In this document: in pieces, positions 17,155 to 26,426 of the stretch
Position numbering within the stretch: position 1 is the first letter of the stretch
Layout: each line of letters opens with the position of its first letter
Assembly: GCF_024172165.1 (NCBI RefSeq)
Contig: NZ_JAMZEB010000002.1
Span: forward strand, 8,468,501 to 8,532,500
Length of the DNA: 64,000 nt
DNA from: Nonomuraea thailandensis
GTDB lineage: Bacteria; Actinomycetota; Actinomycetes; Streptosporangiales; Streptosporangiaceae
Direction: 5' to 3'
Notes under the pieces: generated by a model
The model's input: only the letters and a program-made list of their open reading frames with translations
Told to the model about the DNA's origin: nothing
Databases searched by the model: none
Made by a program: the position numbers and the translations under genes

Positions 17155-19101
17155 ATGCGCATCGGTGTTCTCGGGCCCGTCACGGCCTGGGGCGAAGCAG
17201 GAGAGGAGATCTCCCTGCACGGCCCTCGGCATCGCGAGGTGCTGGCCCGGCTCGTGGCCGCCCGCGGCCGGGTGGTGCCCGTCGATCTCCTCGCGGCCGA
17301 CCTCTGGGAGGACCCGCCCGCGGGTGCCGTCGGCTCGATCCGCACCTTCGTCGGGGCGCTGCGCCGCGCGCTGGAGCCCGGCCGTCCGCCCCGGACACCG
17401 CCCCGGCTGATCGTCACCGCCGGGCCGGGCTATGCGCTGCGGGCCGCCACGCAAGAGGTCGACGCGTGGCGGTTCGCCGAGGCCGTCGAGGCCGCCGCCC
17501 CGCCCGCGCGGCTGCTCCCTGCGCTGGACGCGGCCCTGTCGCTGTGGCGGGGGCCCGCCTACGCCGAGTTCGCCGAGGCGCCCTGGGCCCGGCCCGAGCA
17601 GGCACGCCTGGCGGAGCTGCGGCTGCGCGCGGTGGAGCGGCGCGCCCAGGCGCTGCTCGACCTCGGCCGCTCCGCCGAGGCCGTTCCCGACCTGGACGCG
17701 CACGCCCGCGCCCATCCCTGGCGGGAGGAGGCCTGGCGGCTGCTGGCCCTGGCCCTCTACCGGGCGGGGCGGCAGGCCGACGCCCTGGCGGTCCTGCGCG
17801 GAGCCCGTACGGAGCTGGCCGACAACCTCGGCCTCGACCCGGGCCGCGGGCTGCGGGAGCTGGAGGCCGACATCCTGCGGCAGGCCGGCCGGCTGGACGC
17901 CCCCGCCGACGCGGCGGCCCGGGTGTGGGCCGGCGCCACGGCCGCGCTCGACCGCGCCGCACCCGACGCCCGCCTGCGCCTGGAGGCCACCGCCGGGCTC
18001 ATGCGGGGCCTGGCGGTCACCGGCGGAAGCGGTCTCCTCGCGGCCCGCGAGCACCGCGCCGCCGCCGTCGAGGCGGCCGAGGAGCTGGGTGACGCCGAGC
18101 TGACCGCGCGGGTGATCGGCGCCTACGACGTCCCGGCGAACTGGACCCGCTCCGACGATCCCGCGCAGGCCGCGCGCGTGGTCGCGACGGCCGAACGCAC
18201 GCTGGCCCGGCTGCCTGCGGACACCGCCCCCGCCGTGCGGGCCCTGGTGCTGGCGACCGTCGCCCTGGAGTCGCGCGGCACGGCGTCGCCGCGGGCGCGG
18301 GCCGCGGCCGAGGAGGCCGAGCGGCTCGCCCGCGACCTGGACGATCCGGCGCTGCTGGCCTTCGCCCTCAACGGGGTGTACATGCAGTCGTTCGAGCGCA
18401 CGGGCCTGTCCGGGCGGCGCGACGCCATCGGCTCGGAGATCGCCGGCCTGGGCGAACGGCACGCGTCGCCCACCCATGAGGTGCTGGGCCGCCTCATCCG
18501 GCTGCAGTCCGCCGGGGCGGTCGCCGACTTCGCCGCCGGTGACGAGCACGCCGCCCGCCTCGACCGGCTGGCCGAGCGCCACGACCGGCCCCTGGTGGCC
18601 GTGTTCACCACCTGGTATCGCGCGCTTCGGCTCGCCGAGAGTCCGGCCGCGTCCTACGCCGACAAGGAGAGCGCCTACCGCGCCGCCATCGCGCTCCTCG
18701 GCTCGGCCGGCATGCCCGGCCTGAGCGAGGGCCTGGCGCCGCTCGCCCTGCTCGCCCTGCGGCTGCGCCACGGCCGTGCTCCCGAGTGGGAGGACCCCGG
18801 CCGCTTCGGCCCCTACCAGCCATGGGTGCTCCCGCTCCTGCTGCTGGCCGCGGGGCGCCGGGAGGAGGCGTCCGACGCCCTGCGGGACGCGCCCGAGCCC
18901 CCTCACGACCTCCTCGCCGAGGGGCTGTGGGCCCTCCTCGCCCTCGGCGCCCTGCGCCTGGAGGACCTGCCGGTGCTGCGGCGGGCGCACGCGGCGCTGC
19001 TCCCGGCCTCGGACGAGCTGGCGGGGGCGGCGAGCGGCCTGATCAGCCTCGGCCCGGTGGCCGGGATCCTTGCCGAGCTCGCGACGGTGCCGGGCTTCTG
19101 A
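17155..19101 (+). CDS. BTAD/SARP-type transcriptional regulator
   Basis: The 648-residue protein starts with an OmpR-like winged helix (about 1-90: MRIGVLGPVTAWGEAG..., PVDLLAADLW, RTFVGALRRALEPG) followed by the bacterial transcriptional activation domain (about 95-245). The C-terminal 400 residues are helical and TPR-like. No P-loop is present, so it is an AfsR relative without the NB-ARC motor. AGGGGG precedes the ATG. It stands divergent to the dehalogenase-like hydrolase, an arrangement that suggests local control. The stop is four bases from the convergent dehydratase stop. Confidence 0.9.
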   Translation: MRIGVLGPVTAWGEAGEEISLHGPRHREVLARLVAARGRVVPVDLLAADLWEDPPAGAVGSIRTFVGALRRALEPGRPPRTPPRLIVTAGPGYALRAATQEVDAWRFAEAVEAAAPPARLLPALDAALSLWRGPAYAEFAEAPWARPEQARLAELRLRAVERRAQALLDLGRSAEAVPDLDAHARAHPWREEAWRLLALALYRAGRQADALAVLRGARTELADNLGLDPGRGLRELEADILRQAGRLDAPADAAARVWAGATAALDRAAPDARLRLEATAGLMRGLAVTGGSGLLAAREHRAAAVEAAEELGDAELTARVIGAYDVPANWTRSDDPAQAARVVATAERTLARLPADTAPAVRALVLATVALESRGTASPRARAAAEEAERLARDLDDPALLAFALNGVYMQSFERTGLSGRRDAIGSEIAGLGERHASPTHEVLGRLIRLQSAGAVADFAAGDEHAARLDRLAERHDRPLVAVFTTWYRALRLAESPAASYADKESAYRAAIALLGSAGMPGLSEGLAPLALLALRLRHGRAPEWEDPGRFGPYQPWVLPLLLLAAGRREEASDALRDAPEPPHDLLAEGLWALLALGALRLEDLPVLRRAHAALLPASDELAGAASGLISLGPVAGILAELATVPGF

Positions 19102-19105
19102 CTGC

Positions 19106-20086
19106 CTAGGCCGGGGGCGCCTGCGCGCACAGCTCGGCGAAACGCCGGGTGTCGATGTTGCCGCCGGAGATGATCAGCCCGAGGCGCGGCGGCACGCGCT
19201 CCAGCCGCCCGGACAGGAGAGCGGCCAGCGGGGTGGCGCCGCTCGGCTCGATGACGATCTTCAGGCGTTCGAAGGCGAAGCGCATGGCCGCGCGAATGTC
19301 GTCGTCGGAGACGAGGGCGACGTCGTCCACCAGGTGCTGGTTGATGGAGAACGTCAGCTCGCCCGGGATGTCGGCGGCCTGGCCGTCGGCGATCGTGCGC
19401 GGGACGGGAATCGACACCCGCTCCCCCGCCGCCAGCGACCGCCTGGTGTCATCACCCGCTTCCGGCTCCACACCGATCACCCGGGCCCCCGGCAGCAGCC
19501 CCTTGGCCGCCGTGGCACTGCCCGCGATCAGCCCGCCACCACCGACGGGAACCAGCAGCCCGTCCAGCTCACCGGCCTCCTCGATCAGCTCCAGAGCGGC
19601 GGTCCCCTGACCGGCGATGACGTGGGGGTGCTCGTACGGCGGGATCAGCGCCAGACCACGCTCGGCCGCCAGCGCCTCGCCGATGGCGACCCGGTCACCG
19701 GTGTAACGGTCGTAGGTGACGACCTCCGCGCCGTACCCGGCGGTGGCCTCCCGCTTGGAACGCGGGGTGTCCTCGGGCATCACGATCACCGCGCTGCTAC
19801 CCAGCTCACGGGCGGCCAGCGCCACGGCCTGGGCGTGGTTGCCGGAGGAGTACGCGGCAACGCCCTTGGCCAGTCGCTCCGGGGCGAGCCGGGAGACGGC
19901 GTTGTAGGCCCCCCGGAACTTGAAGGCGCCGACCCGCTGCAGGTTCTCACACTTGAGGAAGACCTCGGCGCCGGCCAGGCCGTCCAGGGTGCGCGAGCGC
20001 AGAACGGGCGTACGATGCGCGACACCCTTCAGCCGGGCGGCGGCGTCACGGACGTCGTCGAGGGTGACCGGAAGTACGTTCGTCAT
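19106..20086 (-). CDS. Threonine/serine dehydratase (PLP fold type II, no ACT domain)
   Basis: The 326-residue enzyme has the PLP lysine in FKFRG (Lys56), the SSGNHAQ phosphate loop (80-86), and GGGGLI (182-187) for the cofactor phosphate. It lacks the C-terminal ACT regulatory domain of biosynthetic IlvA, so it belongs to the catabolic dehydratase/serine racemase-like group that turns Thr or Ser into 2-oxoacids and ammonia. Racemase activity cannot be excluded. It stands alone, divergent from a hydrolase gene. Confidence 0.92.
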   Translation of the reverse strand: MTNVLPVTLDDVRDAAARLKGVAHRTPVLRSRTLDGLAGAEVFLKCENLQRVGAFKFRGAYNAVSRLAPERLAKGVAAYSSGNHAQAVALAARELGSSAVIVMPEDTPRSKREATAGYGAEVVTYDRYTGDRVAIGEALAAERGLALIPPYEHPHVIAGQGTAALELIEEAGELDGLLVPVGGGGLIAGSATAAKGLLPGARVIGVEPEAGDDTRRSLAAGERVSIPVPRTIADGQAADIPGELTFSINQHLVDDVALVSDDDIRAAMRFAFERLKIVIEPSGATPLAALLSGRLERVPPRLGLIISGGNIDTRRFAELCAQAPPA

Positions 20087-20201
20087 GGCTCCAGCCGTCT
20101 CACATGGTCATGTCGGTTTCGGCAACGGTAAGGCACGCGTCGCCAACCCAGGCGCCGTGATCCCGCCGTCGTGACATTTTCTTCGTCCGATCGGGAATGA
20201 C

Positions 20202-20251
20202 CCGCCAGCTTCTAACGGTTACAGGCAAATATGACCGTTAGAAGCTGGCGG
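20202..20251. repeat. Perfect 18-bp inverted repeat in a divergent promoter region
   Basis: CCGCCAGCTTCTAACGGT and its exact complement flank a 14-base AT-richer spacer (tacaggcaaatatg). It lies 69 nt before the hydrolase start and 116 nt before the dehydratase start. It could be an operator (core TAACGGT/ACCGTTA) or a cruciform. Confidence 0.9.
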
Positions 20252-20319
20252 CGGCCGTGAGTGCCCGCACAGCCGCCGCCCCCGCGACTCCGCCACCAAC
20301 CGATCAGGAGCACCCGAAC

Positions 20320-21180
20320 ATGACGCGCCACACCACGGTTCAGATCCAGGGCCTGCCCGTCTTCTACCGGGAGGCGGGAGACCCGGCGAACCCGACCCTG
20401 GTCCTCCTGCACGGCTTCCCCAGCAGCTCCGCCATGTTCCGCGACCTGATCGCCGACCTGGCCGGCTCCTACCACCTGATCGCCCCCGACCACATCGGCT
20501 TCGGCCAGTCGGCCGCGCCCTCGGTGGCGGAGTTCCCCTACAGCTTCGACAAGCTCACCGAGATCACCCTCGCCCTGCTCGACACTCTGGGCATCGACCG
20601 CTTCGCCCTCTACATCCACGACTACGGCGCCCCCATCGGGCTGCGCATCGCCAGCCGTCACCCCGAGCGGGTGACCGCGATCATCACGCAGAGCGGCAAC
20701 GCGTACCTGGAGGGCTTCACCCCGTTCTGGGAGGTGCTGTTCGCCCACGCCAAGGACCGCGCCGCCCACGAGCCCGCGGTACGCGAGCTGCTGACCGCCG
20801 AGGCCACCCGCTGGCAGTACACCCACGGCGTGCCCGCCGGCCTGCTGGATCGGGTCAACCCGGACACGTGGGTGCTCGACCAGGCGTACCTGGACCGGCC
20901 GGGCAACAAGGAGATCCAGCTCCAGCTCTTCTGGGACTACCAGTTCAACCTCGACGGCTACCCGGGCTTCCAGGAGTACTTCCGCGTTCACCAGCCGCCC
21001 CTGCTCGTGACGTGGGGCGCCAACGACGAGATCTTCGGGGCCGCCGGCGCCGAGGCGTACGCCCGCGACCTGCCCGACGCCGAGATCCACCTCCTCGACG
21101 CCGGGCACTTCGCCCTGGAGACCCACGGACGTGAGATCGCCGGTCTCATCCGCGACTTCCTCGGCCGCAAGCTCTCCTGA
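20320..21180 (+). CDS. Alpha/beta hydrolase with Asp nucleophile (haloalkane dehalogenase/epoxide hydrolase-like)
   Basis: The 286-residue chain has HGFPSSS (31-37), APDHIGFGQS, and the elbow HDYGAPIG with Asp101, then LVTWGANDEIF and a final AGHFALE histidine. An Asp at the elbow excludes a classical serine esterase. The ATG at 20320 follows AGGAG by nine bases; an upstream GTG (20257) would add an unstructured leader that overlaps the palindrome region. Substrate unknown. The 18-bp inverted repeat upstream is the likely control site. Confidence 0.88.
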   Translation: MTRHTTVQIQGLPVFYREAGDPANPTLVLLHGFPSSSAMFRDLIADLAGSYHLIAPDHIGFGQSAAPSVAEFPYSFDKLTEITLALLDTLGIDRFALYIHDYGAPIGLRIASRHPERVTAIITQSGNAYLEGFTPFWEVLFAHAKDRAAHEPAVRELLTAEATRWQYTHGVPAGLLDRVNPDTWVLDQAYLDRPGNKEIQLQLFWDYQFNLDGYPGFQEYFRVHQPPLLVTWGANDEIFGAAGAEAYARDLPDAEIHLLDAGHFALETHGREIAGLIRDFLGRKLS

Positions 21181-21289
21181 CCCTCGTCCACGGAGCCGAC
21201 GGTGCCCACGTGATCCGGGAACGCCGAACAAACCCGGCCCCCGTCTCGACTAACGGCATGGGGGTCGGAAGAGACGGGGGGACGGGGAC

Positions 21290-24200
21290 ATGGGCGGTTC
21301 GGCGGAGCTACTTCCAGGCGATCCGGCGCGCCTGGGCGACTACTGGCTGGCGGGGCGGCTGGGGTCGGGCGGGCAGGGAGTCGTCTACGAGGCGTACGAC
21401 GGCTCCGGCCGGCGGGTCGCCATCAAGATCCTGTACGGGGTCGAGCTGCGGCACGGGCTCACCCGGGAGCTGGCCGCCGCCGAGCGGGTCACCCCGTTCT
21501 GCACCGCCCGGGTGCTCGGGCACGATCTGAGGGCGGCCAGGCCGTACATCGTCAGTGAGTACGTCGAAGGCCCGAGCCTGCGCAGGTTCGTCGCGGAACG
21601 TGGCCCGCTCGGCGGCGCCGACCTGCACCGGCTCGCGGTCGGCGTCGCCACCGCGCTCACCGCGATCCACGAGGCCGAGGTCATCCACCGCGATCTGAAG
21701 CCGGACAACGTGCTGCTCGGCCCGGACGGCCCGCGGGTGATCGACTTCGGCATCGCCAGGACCGCCGAGATGTCGCTGACCTCCACGGGGGTCGTGGCCG
21801 GCACGCCCACGTACATGGCGCCCGAGATCCTGACCGGGCGGCGGGCGGGGACGCCGGCCGACGTGTTCGCCTGGGGAGCGATCGTCCTGTTCGCGGCCAC
21901 CGGCCGCGACCCCTTCCACGCGGAGAACCTGGGCGCGGTGATGTACAGCGTGCTCACGGCCCAGCCGGACCTGGGCGACCTGGACGATCCGCTGCGTTCG
22001 CTGGTGGCCGCCGCCCTCGGCAAGGAGCCCGGCGACCGGCCGGCCGCCCGGGAGCTGCTGATGAGGCTGCTGGGGGCCGTGCGGGATCCGCTGGCCGCCG
22101 GGGTGGAGAAGGCGTCGGAGGTGCGCGCGGGCTCGGGCGATCCCTCGCTGGGAGCGCGCGCCGAGCAGGTGTACGCGGACCTGACGCCCGCCGCCCAGGA
22201 GCTGGTGCCCGAGATCTTCCTGCGGATGGTCGCCGCCGGCCCCGACAGCGAGGACACCGTGCGGCGAGTGGCGCGTGCCGAGCTCCCGCCCGGCGCCGGC
22301 GACGTGCTGGCGGCCTTCGCGGAGGCCGCGATGGTGACCTCCGGCGGCCAGGACGTGGTGATCTCCCGGCCGGCGCTGCTGCGGGCGTGGCCACGCCTGC
22401 GCGACTGGGTGGAGGCCGAGCGTCCCGGCCTGGCCGTCCACCGCGAGCTCGCGGTCGCGGCCCGGCGCTGGCGGGAGGGGCAGGGCGATCCCTTCCAGGG
22501 CAGGACGCTGGAGTCGGCGCTGCGATGGGCCGCCACGGGCCGCCGGCACCTGACCCTGAACACCCAGGAACGCTCGTTCCTGGACGCGGGCACGGCGGTC
22601 GCCCGCCGGCGCGGCCGGGTCCGCCGCCTGGTGACGTCCAGTCTGGCCGTCCTCCTCGTGCTGGCGCTCGGCGCGGGGGCGATCGCCGTCCGGCAGAGCC
22701 TGGACCTCGCCCGGCAGCGGGACGAGGCCGCGGCCCGGGCCGTCGCCGCCCGCGCCGAGACCCTGCGCGGCGAGGATCCGGCGGCGGCGATGCTGCTGAG
22801 CGCCGCCGCCTGGGACATCGCCCCGGCCCCCGAGGCGCGCACGGCCCTGTACGGCTCGCTGGCCCAGCCCGCCCTGGACGTCTTAGCGCCCGGCTACGGC
22901 CACTTCGGCTCCGACGGGCGCACCTTTCACACGTGGGACGACCGGCAGGTGCACGTGTGGGACCTGGCCACCCGCCGGAAGCTCCGCACGGCCCCCGTCC
23001 CGATGCCCGGCGCGGACGGCGAGATGTCCCTGAGCCGGGACGGCCGGCTGGCGGCGCTGGCCGGCGACGTCGAAGGCGACGGGGTCCTGCTGTGGGACCT
23101 GGTCTCCGGACGGCCTGCCGGCGCCCTCGACACCCGCCTCACGGGCGCCGGCTTCGGCGACGGGAACCGGGTCTACGCCGCGACCACCGCGGGCGACCGT
23201 ACCGAGCTGTGGCGGGCAGGCGGTCGCGAGCCCGTCCTGGAGCGCGGCTCGTTCGAGTCGGTGGCGATCAGCCCGGACGACCGCTTCGCGGCCCTGTTCC
23301 GGCAGGAGGGACCTGGCGAGATCTGGGACCTCTCGCGCGGTGAGCGGCTTCGCGCGCCCGCCGCGCGGGAGGGCCAGGACGTCATGGCCGCGCGCTTCTC
23401 GCCGGACGGCCGCACCCTGGCGATCGTCCGGCCGACGGAGGTGCTGCTGTGGGACGTGACGTCGGGCAAGGCCGCCGGCCCGCCGCTGACGAGGCCGGGC
23501 GCGCTGTGGCGGACCTCCTACGGGCCCGGCCTGGTAGCGTACAGCCCCGACGGCCGCTGCCTGGCCGTGCTCGATCCGGACGGAATCACGCTCTGGAGGA
23601 TCGGCGACCAGGCCCCCCTGACCACCTTCCCCCTGGGGCGCCAGGACCTGCACACCCTGAGCTTCGACCGGGACGGCCGGACGCTCCGCTATCTGAGCAC
23701 GGACACCCCCATGACGGTCACCTCCCTCGACGTCTCCGCCTACACCCGGCCCCCGTCCCTGGGCGAGGCGGCCGTGCCGGCGCGGACGTCGATCGCGGGG
23801 CACGCCCTGAGCCCGGACGGCCGCGTCGCCGCCCTGCTCGACCGCGACACGGCGGCCGTACAACTCTGGGACGTGCGCGAACGCCGCCTTCTGGGACAGC
23901 TCGACGGCCTGGGCGAGCCCGCCGCCGTCACGGGCGCCTGGATGCGGTTCAGCCCCGACGGGCGCACGATCGCGATCAGCGCCGGGCCCCGGACGAGCCT
24001 GTGGGACGTGGCCTCCCGGCGCCGCCTGCCCGATCTGCACGATCCGAGCCACCTCATCGGCCACGTCCAGGCCTTCAGCCCGGACGGCAGGACGCTGGCG
24101 GTCGCCGTGGACCAGGACGGCACCGAGCACACCAGAGCCTGGGACCTCACGAGACGCAGCATGACGGGGGCCTTCCCGATCGAGGACAGGCGGGTGCTCA

Positions 24201-24763
24201 CGTTCGTCGCCGACGACCGCGTGCTCACGTCGGGCGCCGAGATCGTCGACCTGGCCTCGGGCAGGCGGACACCCTTGGCCGGGACCGGCCCGTTCGCCGG
24301 CGACGTCGTCGCCCTCAGCGCCGACCGCCGGCTCGTCGCCGTCGGCGAAGAGGGGCAGATCGGCATCTGGGACACCGCGACGGGGGCGCGCCGCGCGCTT
24401 GTGCGTGACGTACGCGCCGGGGCTCCCGCCGGCCTCGCGAGCGGTGACGCCTCCGCGATCGGGTTCTCTCCCGCTGGAGACCTGCTGGCCTCGGCCACGT
24501 CCGGTGAGATCCGGTTGTGGGACACCGCCACCGGGCAGCAGGTCGGGCCGCCGTTCCCCGGGCCCGCGGGTGCCCGATCGCTGGCCTTCGGCCCGGACGG
24601 CACGCTGCACGCGGCCGGCGGCGAGCGTGACCTGCTGACCTATCCGACCGATCCCGCCCGGGTCGCGAAGGCCGTCTGCGCGAGAGCGGGGCGCTCACTG
24701 AGCGAGGCCGAATGGCGGCGCTACATCCCGTACGTCCCGTACCGCAGCGGTGCGTGCGGCTAG
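21290..24763 (+). CDS. Membrane Ser/Thr protein kinase fused to a WD40-like propeller
   Basis: The 1157-residue protein starts with a complete Hanks kinase: GxGxxG in LGSGGQG, Lys46, HRDLKPDN (133-140), DFG (152-154), APE (177-179). A helical segment (about 280-440) resembles the region between the P-loop and WD repeats of nSTAND1 proteins, but no Walker motif is present. One membrane span (about 447-466, VTSSLAVLLVLALGAGAIAV) is followed by a coiled coil and then about 13 WD40-type blades (SPDGRTLA...LWDV) outside the membrane. It is a receptor-like kinase; ligand unknown. It stands alone. Confidence 0.92.
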   Translation: MGGSAELLPGDPARLGDYWLAGRLGSGGQGVVYEAYDGSGRRVAIKILYGVELRHGLTRELAAAERVTPFCTARVLGHDLRAARPYIVSEYVEGPSLRRFVAERGPLGGADLHRLAVGVATALTAIHEAEVIHRDLKPDNVLLGPDGPRVIDFGIARTAEMSLTSTGVVAGTPTYMAPEILTGRRAGTPADVFAWGAIVLFAATGRDPFHAENLGAVMYSVLTAQPDLGDLDDPLRSLVAAALGKEPGDRPAARELLMRLLGAVRDPLAAGVEKASEVRAGSGDPSLGARAEQVYADLTPAAQELVPEIFLRMVAAGPDSEDTVRRVARAELPPGAGDVLAAFAEAAMVTSGGQDVVISRPALLRAWPRLRDWVEAERPGLAVHRELAVAARRWREGQGDPFQGRTLESALRWAATGRRHLTLNTQERSFLDAGTAVARRRGRVRRLVTSSLAVLLVLALGAGAIAVRQSLDLARQRDEAAARAVAARAETLRGEDPAAAMLLSAAAWDIAPAPEARTALYGSLAQPALDVLAPGYGHFGSDGRTFHTWDDRQVHVWDLATRRKLRTAPVPMPGADGEMSLSRDGRLAALAGDVEGDGVLLWDLVSGRPAGALDTRLTGAGFGDGNRVYAATTAGDRTELWRAGGREPVLERGSFESVAISPDDRFAALFRQEGPGEIWDLSRGERLRAPAAREGQDVMAARFSPDGRTLAIVRPTEVLLWDVTSGKAAGPPLTRPGALWRTSYGPGLVAYSPDGRCLAVLDPDGITLWRIGDQAPLTTFPLGRQDLHTLSFDRDGRTLRYLSTDTPMTVTSLDVSAYTRPPSLGEAAVPARTSIAGHALSPDGRVAALLDRDTAAVQLWDVRERRLLGQLDGLGEPAAVTGAWMRFSPDGRTIAISAGPRTSLWDVASRRRLPDLHDPSHLIGHVQAFSPDGRTLAVAVDQDGTEHTRAWDLTRRSMTGAFPIEDRRVLTFVADDRVLTSGAEIVDLASGRRTPLAGTGPFAGDVVALSADRRLVAVGEEGQIGIWDTATGARRALVRDVRAGAPAGLASGDASAIGFSPAGDLLASATSGEIRLWDTATGQQVGPPFPGPAGARSLAFGPDGTLHAAGGERDLLTYPTDPARVAKAVCARAGRSLSEAEWRRYIPYVPYRSGACG

Positions 24764-24857
24764 CTCGGCCCTGTGGTGAAGGGCTGCCACCTCTCAAGGG
24801 TGGGAACAATGTCCACGTAGCCGGTCACGCGGCCCGCGCAATCAACAGGAGCCCGCC

Positions 24858-25628
24858 ATGAACCTCGATCATGTACTGGTCGACCGCGACGTCGACTTCG
24901 TGACGATCACGATGAACCGGCCGCAGCGGCGCAACGCCCTGTCGCTGGCCCATCTGCGCGATCTGATCAACGCCTTCACCGCCGCCGGCGACAGCGACGC
25001 CGCGGGAATCATCCTCGCCGGGGCGGGCCCCGTCTTCAGCGCCGGCCATGACTTCGCCGACGTCGCCGAGGCGGACGAGGACGCCGTGCGCGCCCTCCTG
25101 GACACCTGCCTCCACCTCATGGAGCTGATCGAATCGGTGCCGCAACCGGTCATCGCCCGGGTCCACGGCCTGGCCACGGCGGCAGGCTGCCAGCTCGTCG
25201 CCACCTGCGACCTCGCCGTCGCCGCCGACTCCGCCGGCTTCGCCGCGCCCGGCGGCAAGGGCGGCTGGTTCTGCCACACCCCCATGGTCGCCATCGCCCG
25301 CAACATCGGCCGCAAGCGCGCAGCCGAGCTGGCCTACACCGGTGACACCATCACCGCCGCGCAGGCCCTCGAATGGGGGCTGGTCAACCGGGTGGTGCCC
25401 GCCGCGGACCTCGACGCCGCCGTCGCCGACCTGCTGGGCCGCGCCACTCGCGGCAGCCGGGCCTCCAAGGCGCTCGGCAAGCGCACGCTGTACCAGCAGC
25501 TCTCCCTGCCTGAGGCGGAGGCGTACCAGCTCGCCACCCAGGTCATGGCGGAGTCGTCGCAGTCGGCCGCGGCTCGGGAGGGGATGTCCGCGTTCCTGAG
25601 CAAGCGCCGGCCCAAGTGGAGCGACTGA
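24858..25628 (+). CDS. Enoyl-CoA hydratase/isomerase family protein
   Basis: The 256-residue crotonase-fold protein shows MNRPQRRNALS, the first oxyanion-hole segment GAGPVFSAGHDF and the second HGLATAAGCQLVATCDL, then the APGGKGGWFCHTP loop. The usual catalytic Glu pair is not clear (Cys and Gly in place), so it may be a non-hydratase member such as the ECHDC3-like group. AGGAG six bases before the ATG. No fatty-acid genes adjoin; downstream is a gene scar. Confidence 0.88.
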   Translation: MNLDHVLVDRDVDFVTITMNRPQRRNALSLAHLRDLINAFTAAGDSDAAGIILAGAGPVFSAGHDFADVAEADEDAVRALLDTCLHLMELIESVPQPVIARVHGLATAAGCQLVATCDLAVAADSAGFAAPGGKGGWFCHTPMVAIARNIGRKRAAELAYTGDTITAAQALEWGLVNRVVPAADLDAAVADLLGRATRGSRASKALGKRTLYQQLSLPEAEAYQLATQVMAESSQSAAAREGMSAFLSKRRPKWSD

Positions 25629-25650
25629 CGCCAGGCGGCCCCCGCGCGTC

Positions 25651-26203
25651 TCAGGTGCCCTTGCGGAGAAGCTCGGTGATGGTGAAGCCGGCGGGCGGGG
25701 TGACCTGGCCGTCGGCGAGCGGGACGTTGAGCGCCTTGGCCAGCTCCACCCCGTAGAGGTCCGCGGTGGCCTCGCACACCTGTGCCAGGGTCCCCGTCGC
25801 CGCCCTTCCCCTGCGGTGGCCGACCGCGATGGTGGACGCGGGTGAGGACGGCGTCCATCTGGTCGCCCATCCAGGTCGGCCGGAACGGACGGGCCAGGGC
25901 GATGGCGTTGCGCCGCGCGGCCGGCTCTCCCCGGCGGCGCTGGAAGTCCGCGGCGCTCTCGGTCTTGCCCGCCGTCGCCGTCTCGTAGTCGCGGTGCGCC
26001 CTGTCCCAGCGCTTCCTGCGCCGCTCGACCAGAGGCCGGGCCGGCCACGTCGGGCCCCGCATGAACCAGCAGCGTACGACCGGCCCCGCGAGCGTGTTGG
26101 CGGCGAGCCAGAGCACGCCCTCGAACAGCGCGCCGGGCAGGACGAGCACGGCCAGCCACCGCTCGGCGAGCTTCTGGCCGAGGCCCGACAGGAACCCCGT
26201 CAT
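25651..26203 (-). pseudogene. Truncated membrane-protein gene with internal deletion and frameshift
   Basis: The N-terminus (MTGFLSGLGQKLAERWLAVL, then VLPGALFEGVLWLAANTLAG) matches a common actinomycete membrane protein. It reads on to DQMDAVLTRVHH, after which coding potential moves to a second frame ending TLAQVCEATADLYGVELAKA, ...FTITELLRKGT, stop. The total is about 180 codons, far shorter than the two-domain original as I remember it, so both a deletion and a frameshift near 25840 are inferred. AAA or enzymatic motifs are absent. Family name uncertain. Confidence 0.5.
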
Positions 26204-26204
26204 C

Positions 26205-26420
26205 CGCCACGACCACGAGATCCGCCGCAAGTACCAGCCCATCCTCGACTCATGGCACCAGGTCATCCCGGTGAGCGCCGAGCTGCACGAGGAACTGGCC
26301 CGCCGGGCCGCACGGGAGGGCTGGCGGCTGGCCGACATCTCCGTGCACCTGGAGAACGCCCTCCTGCGCAACCTCGGACAGCCGCCGGCACCTGCGCACC
26401 CAGGCCGACCTCGCCCGTGA
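26205..26420 (+). pseudogene. Orphan C-terminal coding fragment, 5' end lost
   Basis: Strong GC3 codon use gives IRHDHEIRRKYQPILDSWHQ, then a helical stretch IPVSAELHEELARRAAREGW and RLADISVHLENALLRNLG before a stop. No start codon with a ribosome site exists; the only upstream ATG lies in antisense of the neighbouring broken gene. It looks like the tail of a larger gene joined to foreign sequence. It resembles no family I can name. Confidence 0.4.
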
Positions 26421-26426
26421 GGAGGA

